A stretch of 64,000 bases of DNA. Origin: Datura wrightii. Lineage: Eukaryota; Streptophyta; Magnoliopsida; Solanales; Solanaceae. A model generated the notes under the pieces. The model had not been told where the DNA came from, ran no database searches, and was given only the letters and a program-made list of their open reading frames with translations. Shown here in pieces: positions 11,115 to 22,001 of the stretch. The stretch is from NCBI GenBank assembly GCA_035772735.1, contig JASDFA010000003.1:104953001-105017000 (forward strand). The letters are read 5' to 3'. Positions within the stretch are counted from its first letter, which is position 1. Each line of letters starts with the position of its first letter. Both the position numbers and the translations under genes were made by a program.

Positions 11115-12885
11115 TAATGCAGTTATTATCAGATGAACAACATACCACTCCACACAAGTTTATCCATCAATGATCATTTGACTCTGGACAACCCAAAAAT
11201 GCTCACCGACTCACCGAAAAAGAGAAGCAAATTCCCCTAAAACAAGAAAGATGGAAACATTTCAAGAGGTCATTACCATTCAAAAGAATGATTCACAAGA
11301 TCTTTCATTTTTCAAAATGAGGGCATAACTTATCCATGAAGTACACATAGCATCTCAATTCATGACCATTTCACATTCAAAGCTTGCCTTAGAGCTTGCA
11401 TTTCTCATGTCCTATGCACAGATTTACCTTTTATGTAATTGTGTCCTCAAAAGAGAGGATTCCACTCATCGAAGAGAAAATACCTATTTTTTTATCATGA
11501 AATCAATGCACTCACACAAGGGATTGCATAAAGAGAAGATTGCACTCACTGTCTCAAAAGAAATCTTCATGCACATAACTCGACCCATAGGCTTGCCCTT
11601 CGTGTAATTCACCACTAATGTAGATCAACTGCACTTAAAATCACATAGGACTTATGGGTCATAATGTAAGCTAGGGCTAAAGGTAGGATAAATGTTTAGC
11701 TTTAGTGGCTAATGCCTTAACAAACTCACATCATCCCGATCATATTGCTCAAATCACTCCCCGATATTTTTCTTTTCCCATCATGTTCATCTTTTTTTTT
11801 CACAAAAGCCACCCTTAAAACCTCTAGGAATTTTACACTTAGTCTTCCTTATGCAAGAGATAGCACCTATTAACAATTTTTCCTCTTTTTGATAGTTCAA
11901 TGTATCTCAACTCATTAGTTCACTGATCTTATCACAACTTTTTTGTGCTACCTCAATTTATTTTAGGCTACTCATTATTTTCCCCCACTCTTTTGAACCC
12001 CCAACCTTAGTCCTTTGCCTCATTTCATATTCATTTTCTTATCTCTCCCTATTTCTTGGGCTTCAAGCCCCTATTTTTCATTGTTTCTTTACTATCCATT
12101 AGGGAGGATGGGTGCCAAAGAGAAGTATTAAAGAAAATGTCCATTAAGCTTGTAATGTTGTTTCCATGAAAGAGCTCAAGGCTCAAACATTGGCTATCAA
12201 AGATTAATCGTCAAGTAGGTAATTTTGGTTGAAGTGACTTATAAAAGAGAGCCTAAGATCATGTGCTACGTGTAGCTACATTTAGGATTTCTCCTTGAGT
12301 CACACTTGGGGAAAATTCTAGACAAGAAGTTGTGCATGAGATTCACAAAAGTCCTTACCACACAAGGAATCACACCTAAAAAGTTCACAAAAGTCATTAT
12401 CCACACAAGATATTGATCTAAGACATCAAAACATGAAAATTCATAAGTCAAATGACAAACCTACAAACTATGACAAAGAGTGCTATGTTCTCATTTCAAA
12501 CACCTGTTCATTATTTCTCATTTTCATGCCCTATTTCAAAATTCCATTTCAAAAATTTTCTAGTGGTACCTCTCAAAATAGCTCCACAAAAGACTCAAAA
12601 AAAGACATGGCATTTTCCCTTAAGAAATTTGCCACTCAATCTATCATAGGAAAGTGTCAACTCGGTTTGAAAACAAAAAGAAAGGAAAAACAAAGAAATG
12701 CTCCTCAAAAAAGAACCATGGCATGAAGAAAACCCTTGGAGTTTAATCACTATTCTACTATTTACATGGGTGAACAAACAAAGGACTTGGGTCATGAAGG
12801 AATAAAAAATTTAAGACAAGGACCCTATTTTCACCATTAGCGCACTAATAAAAATACTTTTTCATTCCTTTGTGAAACATACACA
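11115..12885 (-). other. F 3' non-coding region
   Basis: No credible gene is present. The minus strand contains the block shared with G, C, D and K at 11604-11545 (GGGCAAGCCTATGGGTC, then GCATGAAGATTTCTTTTG). It aligns along its length with the 3' region of G at 19879-20640. Small plus-strand frames here, such as 12433-12726, have no homologue in the aligned G sequence and are taken as chance. Confidence 0.65.
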
Positions 12886-12925
12886 CCCTCCCCCCACTTT
12901 AAATCGGAAAATTCCCTCAATGGAA
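12886..12925 (-). promoter_or_regulatory. F internal polypurine-like tract after ORF2
   Basis: The minus strand reads TTTAAAGTGGGGGGAGGG preceded by CCATTGAGGGAAT. This resembles the hairpin plus polypurine cassette found at the same place in C (36620-36658) and D (56191-56227), though the stem is weak here. Confidence 0.45.
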
Positions 12926-12959
12926 CAGAAATAATAAACAGTAAGGTGAAGGAGGCTTC

Positions 12960-14480
12960 CTGATTGAATTAGTGATTGGGACGAGGGCCCCAGGAATACG
13001 TGGCTGCATCGAAGTGCCAAGAAGTCATTTCTTCAACAGTCGGCCTCAGTGGATCAGGTGGGATTTCTAATGGTTTCCTAGGTCCTAACACCACATATTT
13101 GTCTGGCAAAGTGCAAAGCTCATGGTAAGAAGTATTCTCCACCCGTCCTGGTATCTAAGATGGATCTATATTGTACGCAGAGAGCATTGGATGTGGTGGT
13201 GGTCATCTATGATATAACTCCTCATCCGACAGTATTTCCGACGCGCTATCATACCCTACCCACCAATTATCCAATGGACTCCTGGGTGCCTCAGGCTGTG
13301 CACTATAGCAGGCTCAGGAGGGATTAGGTTACTGGCAGATGGAGGTCTATTGAGTGAAGCCACCTCTTTCCTCAAAGTAATCACTTTGTTTTCTAGGACT
13401 TCAACTCTAGTGCAGAGGATGTTCAACTCATCTCTAGCAGGTTGCATGGCTTTCTTGATGGCATGTTGGATGATGGATGGGATAGCCTTAGCTTGCTTCA
13501 CATGTTGGCTTTTATGTACTTGGGCCCTTTGTGCTAGTTTGAGAAAATTAGGAGGTGTGGTGGTGGGAGCCGTAGCTATATGGAATTGGCCTGCCGATGT
13601 GTTACAGGGCACCGAAGGTGGTGGAGGAGTCCTGTTCTTTGTAATTTTTACTCGCTTTATAGCTGGGGCATCTTTTTCAGTTTCAGTAGCCAATATAATC
13701 ACACGGTTAGCCCACACAGTCTTATCCAATGACCAAAACAAAGGGAAGAAGCCCGCACACATAACAAACTCACAAGGCTAGGATATGGCAATGATATAGT
13801 CTGCTGCTTGGCCCTTCGTTTGAATTTATCTGAAATAATCTCCCTAAAATTGATGTGTACATGATCCATGATTTAGGCGATAGGAATGGCAACTTCAATT
13901 GGGACCTCCGTTGTGTTCGGAGAAGGTATTATCCTAGAACAAACCAAGTCTAACCACATACAGGCTTCAAATATCAAGTCACATCGATGAACCAGACCCC
14001 TACAAATGGCCTAGTGTGGTTGACCTATTGTAATTACGTTGGCTACCCATTGGAACTGATTCACTTTATCCTCCACCTTCTTGTGGAATGTCGTATGTGA
14101 TTCGATTGGCTCAGACCAATAAAGAGAATTGATTGCCTCTGGAGTTATGGGCACCTCTTGACCACACACCGATACAGATGCTAAGCATGGTATTGTTTTA
14201 ATGTGGCCCTTATGTTTTAGGAGTCATTGTCGTGTCCTGTATGATACATAAAATTCCCAAACCAACTTCGGAAAATATGGGTCAACCGGTATGGTGAAGG
14301 AACCCCCATTGCACATTCCAATGTGATAGTAAATATCTGGGAAGGCATTTTTGGAAGATTCCACCTCAAATTTAGCTTTTGCGTGGATGGATCATTTCCC
14401 TTGAAAGAGATCTATCCAACCCAAAGCTAATCTGTGCATTGCTGGTGCTTTTTAATGCTTGGACTTTGTGAGACTTTCTA
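12960..14480 (-). pseudogene. F ORF2, decayed 'putative plant transposon protein' homologue
   Basis: I see no single open frame, but the blocks align with ORF2 of C. CGQEVPITPEAIN matches its IRGQIVTLEPHHLN, and ACMWLDLVCSRIIP followed about 30 residues later by EIISDKFKRRA matches its RIWLKIVCSFLIP and VIISAMKRA. The C-terminal part is open at 13762-13256 (168 codons). It includes a basic Pro/Thr-rich linker and a predicted coiled coil around ELNILCTRVEVLENKV. Stops and frameshifts disable the rest. The family is common in plant Athila-like elements and has no established function. Its place between pol and the 3' LTR corresponds to the env-like ORF position of Athila, but I see no signal peptide or membrane segment. 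Confidence 0.62.
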
Positions 14481-14579
14481 GAAATAGATATGATGCTGCA
14501 AACTAAGGTTAGAATTATGCACACATTTTAAACCCAGAGCAAAGTAAGAGGGAAAGAAATCTGGTGAGAAAATTAGTGT

Positions 14580-15798
14580 TTTAGGTGGCGCCGACAAACC
14601 ATAGGTGAAAGGCGGATGTGGTCTGCGAAATGCCGATTAATCGACGGTGTATATCAGTGGCCTGGGGGTAAACATCATACACACCGCCTCCCCTACTGGA
14701 AAAACACCGATCCTGAACCGCGAAGCGCCGATAACCTGCAGATTTATGACAATAGGAGGAATTGGACATGTTAACCTGCGAATTGACCGGGGGTTCACTA
14801 AGCACAACGGACAGTCCGCCGATGGGAAAGCATTATGCAATTAATCCACATGTTACCCCTACATTGAAGCACACTAATTTTCACCCAATCCAACAACGAC
14901 AAGTCACCCTTAAGAATGGTGTCAATTGATCTATCATTGGGCAACTTAAGAGGGTGTCCAACTTGGGGTAACTCAGACTTCACCCAAATAAAATGTGACA
15001 CCCACATAAAAATAAAACAAAAATCTAGAAAAATATATCAAATAAAAGCATGACATAAACACATAGAAGCAAAATATCACCAATAGTTTCCCTAATATTA
15101 GAGCATGAGCAAAAGAAAGCTTAACAAATTGGTGAGTAGCCACAAATGATGTACTAATGGTCTTTTTAGCGTATGGTTGAGTGAAGGTGATGGGTAAATG
15201 AAAGTGGGGGAGAGGTATTTAAATGGTAAGGGAGAGGAAGTTGATTGGGTAGGATGAGGGTGGTTATTAATGGAGGATAGGTGGGAAAATGGGTTTTTAG
15301 GAAGATAAAATGATGGCGGGAAAGAGGAAAATGGAGGATTAAAGGGGTGGAGGTCAGTCAAACTTTTGAAAACTAGAATGATCAAGATCGAGGCATACCA
15401 ACGAGCGCCGATGTGGATGCTGATGACATTATCTGCGTGATTTTCTGGATACAGAATCGGCAACTGACTAGCGTGTCACGGAATGCTTCCGACATTTTGT
15501 AGAGTTAGAAGCTTACGTCAAGGCCACTCCCAGGTACACTGATTGAGATCGGAAACCTACCGGGGGTTCATGCTTTGTAGCGGCGCTTCGCCGGATGAGT
15601 TGCCAAATGTCTTTGGATCCTTTAGTGCACTGGATAGAGTTGGCAACCCATTGGCGGTTCGTGAAATACTCTCTGCGTTTTGCTGGTTTAGCACTGGCCA
15701 ACCCTATTCTTTGTTCTTCTTGAAGTTCACCACCCTACAAAAAAATCAAAAACAACAATGTGTAAAAATTTCTTAAGAAGAGTTAAAGAATAAATATT
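14580..15798 (-). promoter_or_regulatory. F internal non-coding region, promoter-like, upstream of ORF2
   Basis: Reading on the minus strand from the post-ORF hairpin, GGCG/CGCC palindromic modules occupy about 15700-15360. Next comes a strongly pyrimidine-rich tract (about 15350-15180) with a TATA-like CATTTAAATACC at 15226-15215. A leader follows that aligns with G (6480-6600) and E (22300-22170). The proline-rich 121-codon frame at 15463-15098 is a by-product of the pyrimidine tract. Confidence 0.5.
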
Positions 15799-15816
15799 CT
15801 TTCGTTGCCTCCCAAG
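15799..15816 (-). promoter_or_regulatory. F post-ORF stem-loop, stem broken
   Basis: The minus strand CTTGGG AGGCAA CGAAAG aligns with the intact hairpins of C, D, E and G. Three substitutions in the 3' arm disrupt pairing. The upstream string GCCACGAC is conserved. Confidence 0.6.
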
Positions 15817-15887
15817 AAGCATCTTAGTAAATGTCGTGGCATGGCGAAGGTCTCTCATGACCTACGGTTCATCTAGGTATAAGACCT

Positions 15888-17330
15888 CTATTTGGCAAAA
15901 TCAGCAAACCAAGGTGTTAAATCATGGGTTGTGGCTAGAATATGTTCATTTAGAATGGAATCGTTGATCTCCTTATGTGCTCCTGGCTGACCACTTGTTT
16001 CTAAGAGTGATAGATCGTCGGCCACTTGATTCTCACATCCCTGATGATCCTTCACCTCAAAGTTGAATTTATGCAACAATAGAACCCATCTGATCAGTCT
16101 AGGTTTGGAATCTTTCTTGACCATCGGGTATCTAAGTGCTGCATGGTCCGTATGCGCCACCACTTTCGTTCCCAATAAGTACGCCAAAAACTTTTCAAAT
16201 GCAAACACAACAAGTAACTCCTGCTTTGTTACTGTGTAGTTCGTTATCATGTCATTCAAAACTTTGCTAGCATAGTAGATTTGATGAAATATCTTATGTC
16301 TCCGCTAACTAAGGACTACTCCTAATGCCACCCCGCTGGCATCGCACATGAGCTCAAAGTGTTTTGACCAATCCGGTGCTATAATGATTGCTGAGGAAAT
16401 CAATCTTTCCTTCAACTCCTCGATGGCCTTCATACATCCCTCATCAAAATTGAACTTTCCTTCCTCTCTAGCAGCCGAAATAGTGGATGAGCTATTTCAT
16501 AAAAATCTTTAATAAACTGGCGGTAAAAGCCCGCATGTCTGAGGAAAGTCCTAACACCATTCACGATGCACGGTGGAGGTAACTGAGCAATGGTGTGGAT
16601 TTTATCTTGTTCCACTTCAATCCCTTTTTCGAAAATCTTATGTCCCAACACAATCCCTTCTTTCATCATAAAATGACATTTTTCCCAATTAAGGACCAAA
16701 TTTGTTTCTTTGCATCTCTTTAATACCTCCTCTAGGTGTGCCAAACAATCGTCAAAAGAATCCCCTACAACTGAAATGTCATCCATCAAGACTTCCATAG
16801 TATCCTCCACCATATCTAAAACGATGGACATCATACATCTTTGGAAAGTGACGGGGGATTTGCAAAGGCCATACGGCATCCTCTTGAATGCGAAAGTTCC
16901 ATAGGGACATTTAAAAAGGGTTTTTCTTGATCCTCAAGTGCGATCGAAATTTTATTGTACCCTGAGTATCCATCCAAGAAACAATAGTACTCTTTTTCGG
17001 CCAACCGATCTAAAATTTGGTCAATGAAGGGCACTAGGAAGTGATTCTTCTTTGTACAAGAGTTTAAGTTATGTTCGTCCTTGCAAACTCTCCATCCAGT
17101 GACTGGGCGAGTGGCAATTACTTCATTCTTTTCATTTGGGTCAACCGTAATACCTCCCTTCTTTGGCACACACTGTATAGAACTTACCCAACTGCTATCC
17201 GCGATAGGATATACCAGACCTGCATCTAGCCATTTAATTATTCTCCTTTTTGACCACCTCTTGCATAGGTGGGTTCAAACGCCTTTGATACTCGACTGAT
17301 AGGCTACAATTTTCTTGAAGATTAATCTTG
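15888..17330 (-). pseudogene. F pol: Athila-lineage reverse transcriptase and RNase H, disabled
   Basis: The minus strand holds the reverse transcriptase N-terminal half at 17169-16831 (MPKKGGITV, then the DGYSGYN block), the palm and thumb at 16879-16430 (box MDDISVVG, both catalytic Asp kept near 16783-16778), and RNase H at 16259-15888 (HTDHAALRY and NQVAD blocks). Each junction is a frameshift, near 16860 and 16430-16260. The upstream region to 17330 holds the decayed linker that normally reads YPIADSSWVSPIQ. The frame ends at WFADFAK, and the post-ORF hairpin follows within about 70 bases, so the whole integrase is missing. No protease was found. F could move only with enzymes supplied by another element, before it decayed. 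Confidence 0.85.
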
Positions 17331-18310
17331 TGAGCGCAAATCCCTAGAGGAATACTGATGATATCAGCTATCAACCACCCAATAGCTCAAATGTGCCTTT
17401 TCAATACCATGATGAGTTTTTCTACTTGGGGAGGAGTGAGCTTTGTTAAAATGATAACTGGATCATCACATTCTCCCCCAGATATGCATTTTGCAAGAGT
17501 GTGGGTAAGGATTTGAGCTGCAGGTTCAAGGGTGCCACAATGGATGGCTATGATGGACGAGTTGTGTAATTTTTTAGGTCGAGTTCAAGCTCCCTTGGTT
17601 GGAAGGGATAATTTCTTATCTTCTTGTGCACTTGACAAACCTCCTTTAGTTCTTCACCGTTTAAAAAAAATCAGCAATCGTTTCTCCTACTACCTCTTCC
17701 TCCATTTCCCATTCAAATATATCATCGTCCATGGTGGCTTGAGGTGAGGAAGTACTTGTTTCTTTTGTTTTATCTTCCACCTGAGATGCTAACTCGTTCA
17801 TCCTATCCTCCAATTGTTGTATTACTACGCCATGACTTTTCACGGTGGTCGTAAGATCCAACAGTTTACTCCTCAAGTCCTGAATACCTAATTTAGTTGA
17901 AAGGACCTTTTCAAGAACCACTTCGAGAGTGCTTTCCATGCGGGATGGGATTGACTCGTCGCTCCACTTACTACTCCTCTCAACTGACCAAACATTGTTC
18001 CGACCTTGATTTCCATGATAAGCATAGTCATAGCCCTGGTTGGCTTAGTGATACCTTATATGAAAACCCTTCATATAGTTCATCAACGACTCCATCTGTT
18101 TCGTCATGACCAGCAACATTATATCTTTCTTTCCTTCTCTATGCTACATCTTATCGACTAGTTAAAGAGTCTGCATATAAGGACCCCCTCGGGGTCTTGC
18201 AACAACCTTTCAAAGAGGCTCATGGTAACTAAACAATTGCTTAATAGCAACAAGAGTGGTGTACAAACTAATTCAAATTGACAATCAACACAAGAATATC
18301 AAGAGCTAGT
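17331..18310 (-). pseudogene. F gag remnant
   Basis: The space between the primer site and pol is about 1 kb, too short for gag plus protease. One open block (17939-17661, 92 codons) has the heptad-like pattern and the CTTTTV-S-G-V-IQQLE style of the Athila gag C-terminal region and ends in an acidic stretch. The rest (18310-17940) has stops in all minus frames. A large internal deletion of gag and protease is the simplest explanation. Confidence 0.55.
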
Positions 18311-18327
18311 CCTCGGCAACTGCGCCA
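18311..18327 (-). other. F primer-binding site (Asp tRNA type)
   Basis: The minus strand TGGCGCAGTTGCCGAGG differs by two bases from the Athila-type TGGCGCCGTTGCCGGGG. It is four bases inside the LTR. Confidence 0.8.
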
Positions 18328-18331
18328 TTTT

Positions 18332-19878
18332 AGATAACGTCCAAAATATACTCTTCTTTACCAAAGTGCATAAACGGTCATTGTATAAAAAAAAATATCT
18401 CATTGGATGTCGGGGTTGAATCCCACAGAGACTAGTGAATGATATGCACGAGTGTTGTTTGGGAAATTATATTTAGCTTGCACCACTTGAAAATAACAAG
18501 GAAATAAATATTTTGGGGGAGATTGAGATTAAAAATGGAGTATAAATTCTAATTCGGCTAATTTATGATAGCAAAATGACCTTTTTGACAATAATGTGAA
18601 AGACTAGAGGTGTGGTATATATGATATGCTAACTAAAATAGGGTCATGATAGGACATCTAATGAGTACAATTTGTGTAAATAATCTCGGGAATGTGGGCA
18701 TTTGATATTTTTCAACTTCATAAACACCTCTTGCAAGATTCAAACCACTAGACACAATTAAATTAACCCGATCAGATTTGGATTAATAGATGCACTAATT
18801 TCTAGATCTTAGCTATTAATTATGAGTGAGAATGTGATTTTGGCTATTTCTGGACCAATTTCATAACCTCACATCCATGTCCACCATTAATTCTCTCCCA
18901 ATACACAATTCTCCTCTTTCAAACAAATATCAAGCAAAATTAATTAGACCCACATCAACAACCATGGATCTTCAATTATATATTTGAGAGAATGTAACAG
19001 ATTTATACTAATTAAACAATATTGAGATAACTCTAGCAGTGCCCAATCTAATTAAGCATTCATCACCACACCCCTGTTGTTAATCATTTGGCTACTCATA
19101 GTTAAGAAATTAAAAAAGCACATTTAACAATAAACTCATTGAATTCAATAATAGGAGTAGAAAAATCAATTTAAAAAATAAGTCTTCACAATGGTAATAC
19201 CTTGATATGGAGGAAGAAGAAAAAAATAAAAACAATTATTTACACTTTCCCCCAATAGAATTCTTACCTTTTTTTTATACAAAGAAAATGTTCTCAAAAA
19301 GCCAAAAGTAAAGATCTGATCAATAAGAGTACTTCTCTCTAGAATATATCCAAAAGTAAGGTACCCTAACTCTCTTTTTTCAGTGTTGGTCACATTTGCC
19401 CCTGTTCAGGCGTTCTGGTACTTGTGAGAGTACTGGCGGTTCACCGGTTTCATTCCATGAATTGCCCGCTATCATTGAATGCTCCTGTAGTACATTCCAG
19501 TGTCCTTCGTCATTTCCTTTGGCGATTATTCATCTCCAACCGTGCTCCACCTATTTCTTTTTCTGTGACCCAACACCCTCAGGCGTTGGTAGGCGATTCA
19601 AGCAGCGAGTCGCTGGTTGGTATTCGCGATCGCTTGTCGCTTTAATTCCCCAAGGCAATGGTTTTTGGCGTTTGGATGGCATTTCGCCGGTATACTACGG
19701 TGAAGCTTCGGTTTTCACATGATTCCCTTCTTTTTGCTCCTTTTCTTGCTCTTTTCTACAAATCATATATCTGCACACAAAAAGGCAAAAAGGGTATAAA
19801 ATCCATCTAAATTACTTGAAAACTAGAATAAACCTCATGCTTAAGAGAGTTGTGAGGTTGTAAATTACCAACTCAACA
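18332..19878 (-). repeat. 5' LTR of F
   Basis: 1547 bp, colinear with 9545-11080. The palindrome at 19603-19615 reads CAGCGAGTCGCTG where the other LTR has CGGCGAGTCGCCG, so both arms changed symmetrically. The LTR signature with GTCTCTGTGGGATTC on the minus strand lies at about 18436-18413. Confidence 0.88.
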
Positions 19879-19883
19879 GTGCT
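19879..19883. other. Target-site duplication of F, right copy (gtgct)
   Basis: Exact repeat of 9540-9544, directly after the F LTR. Confidence 0.85.
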
Positions 19884-20626
19884 ATCTCTGGCAGAGTAAA
19901 GGCTACATGTGAAATTCATAGATGTTATAAGGGTGGCTTGTGTTACACAAAATATGAAGCTGATGAACAAGGAGAAATACGGTGGAGTGATCTAAACAAT
20001 ATGTTGGGATACTATAGGCATTTGAAAAGGCATTAGTCACTAAAGCCAAACATGTATCCTACCCTTAACCCTAGCCTTCATTATGACCCACAAGTCCCAA
20101 GTGATTTTGAGTGTATTTGCTCTACATTATTGGAAATTTACACGAAGGACAAGCCTATGGGTCAAGTTGGGTGCATGAAGATTTCTTTTGGGAGAGTGAG
20201 CGTGATCATCTCTTTCTACAATCCCTTGTATGTATGCATTGATTTAATGATAACGAATAGGGATTCTTTCTTCTGTGAGTGGAATCATTCCTTTTGAGGA
20301 CACAATTGCATTAAGGTAAATGTGTGCATAAGGCATGAGAAGTGCAAGCTCTAAGGAAAACTTTGAATGTGCAATGATTATGAATTGAGAAGCTATGTGT
20401 ACTTCATGGATAAGTTATTCCCTCATTTTGTAAAATGAAAGCTCTTGTGAATCAAGTTTTTGAATGGTGGTGGCCTATTGAAAATTTTCCATGTTTGATT
20501 TTGGAAGAATTTGCTTCTCTTTTTTGGTGAGTTGGTGAGAATTTTTGGGTTGTCATGAATTGAGTGGTGATTGATGTATAAACTAGTGTGGAGTGGCATG
20601 TCTCTAAACTGTTAAGAGTTGCATTA
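19884..20626 (+). other. G 3' non-coding region
   Basis: Aligns with the minus strand of F at 11900-11120. It includes the block at 20143-20202 that reads, in one frame, GQAYGS and HEDFFWE. The 81-codon frame at 20052-20297 overlaps this block in a different frame and has no support in F. No gene is called. Confidence 0.65.
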
Positions 20627-20660
20627 CTCGACGACAAGCGGTGGTTCAAGTTTGGGGTTT
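20627..20660 (+). promoter_or_regulatory. G hairpin and polypurine tract
   Basis: CTCG ACGA CAAG (20627-20638) forms a short stem with one mismatch. It is followed by AGTTTGGGGTTTT abutting the LTR. It is the same arrangement as in F, C, K, A and B. Confidence 0.6.
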
Positions 20661-22001
20661 TGATGAGTTAGTATTTTACCAACTCATTAGGCTCTTAAGC
20701 ATGAGCTTTAGCTTAGTTTTCAAGTTATTTAGATGAATTTTATGCCCTTTTTGCCTTTTTATGTGTAGATATATGATTTGAAGAAAAAGATCAACAAGTG
20801 GAGTAAAATAAAAGAAATCAAGTGAAAACCGGCGCTCCAGCGGAGAACATCAGCGAAACACTGGTCGCAAATGATCACTTCCTTGAGGGACTAAAACAAC
20901 CGGCGGTCATGGATATCAACTGGAGACATGCCGTTAACTTGCCTACTGGCACCTGAACTTGCTTAATCAAAGAGAAAGAAATCGGTGTAGCGCAGTTAGA
21001 GGCCGATAAATCACTGAAGGTCCCACCGAATGATACTGGAAATCACTAAAGGAGCTTTAGATGACATATGGCGGTTCGCAGAATTTAACTAGCAAAACCG
21101 CTGGTACTTTTGCAAGTGCCAAAATGCCTCAGCAGGGGCAATTGTGTCCAGAACTAAAAGAGAGGGCATTGGTTGCCCTATCTTTATTTATATTCAAGAA
21201 GGAAGTACTCTATACATGTGAGATCTTAACTTCTGCTTTTTTAAAACATTCCTTTTGCGAAGGAAGAAAGTAGAATTCTATTGGTGGAAATTGTTGAATA
21301 TTCTTTTCTTTATCTTCTTGGTTAGCATGGTACCACCATTGTTGTAGACATACTATTGATGATCCATAGTTGCATATGTGGGTCTACTGTTCTTACTTGA
21401 TTTCTGTTTGAAAGAGAAAATTTTTTTATGGGGAGAGAATTTGATAGGGAAAAATGGATGTGAAGTTGTGGAGTTGGGCTAGACATATCCAAAACCCATA
21501 TTCACATTCCTAATTAATAGCTAGAGATAGTGCAACTATTAATCAAAACTTGATTGGGTTGATTTAATTGTGTCTAGTGGTTTGAAAGAACTCTAGCAAG
21601 AGACATTTATGAGGTTGAAAAACATAGAATGCCTACCTGTCCAAAGTTATTTACACAATTTGAAATGATGAGATGATGTAGCATAGCCTTGTTTAATTAG
21701 CAAATCATCTACACCAGACCTCTAGTCCCTCTCATTATTGTGTACAACTTTGGTTATTTTACTATTCGAATTAGCTGAGTTAGAATTTATACCATATTGT
21801 TAGCATCAAGTCTCCCATAATATTTACTGCTTTGTTTTTTTATTTAGTGGTGCGAACTAATTTCAATTATCCAAACAACACTTGCACATATCAGTTGTTA
21901 GTCTCTGTGGGATTCGACTGCGACATCTGTCAGGATATTTGATTTGATACAATGACTTTTTATGCTCTTCTGTAAAGAAGAGTGCATTTTGGACGTTATC
22001 A
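20661..22001 (+). repeat. 3' LTR of G
   Basis: 1341 bp, TGATGAGTTAG to GGACGTTATCA. GGCG/CGCC modules lie at 20828-21085. A TATA-like TTTATTTATATT lies near 21185-21197, and the Athila signature GTCTCTGTGGGATTCGAC near 21901-21919. It is in inverted orientation to the F LTR at 18332-19878, 782 bp away. Confidence 0.85.

Larger units (their letters stand above)
9545..19878 (-). mobile_element. Element F: Athila-like retrotransposon, both LTRs, defective
   Basis: 10.3 kb on the minus strand: 5' LTR 18332-19878, Asp-tRNA primer site, gag remnant, reverse transcriptase and RNase H, post-ORF hairpin, internal promoter-like region, decayed ORF2, long 3' non-coding region, polypurine tract and 3' LTR 9545-11080. 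The exact target duplication gtgct proves one insertion event. Reverse-transcriptase blocks such as DGYSGYN and the MDDISVVG box identify the Athila lineage. Protease and integrase are absent. The LTRs differ at roughly 13-15% of positions in the segment I compared by eye, so it is an old insertion. It landed inside its relative G in opposite orientation. Confidence 0.9.
5397..22001 (+). mobile_element. Element G: Athila-like retrotransposon remnant, host of H, I and F
   Basis: G is seen in four plus-strand pieces: 5397-6658, 9508-9544, 19879-20660 and the 3' LTR 20661-22001. They can be joined because each aligns, in order, with the 3' half of its relative F. The 5460 hairpin matches F near 15810. 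The sequence near 6480-6600 matches F near 14890-15000. The sequence at 9508-9544 plus 19879 onward matches F near 11910-11780 without a break. H lies on its left, I interrupts it at 6658 and F at 9544. Its pol and 5' LTR, if present, are left of the window. The base run after its LTR, gtgac (22002-22006), is its candidate target duplication in E. Confidence 0.8.

Noticed and set aside
13350..13781. 143-codon plus-strand frame
   Set aside because: Antisense to the homologous ORF2 remnant of F, whose minus-strand reading has family blocks and a coiled coil.
20052..20297. 81-codon plus frame in the G 3' region
   Set aside because: The aligned F sequence breaks this frame. The conserved block favours another frame or an RNA role.
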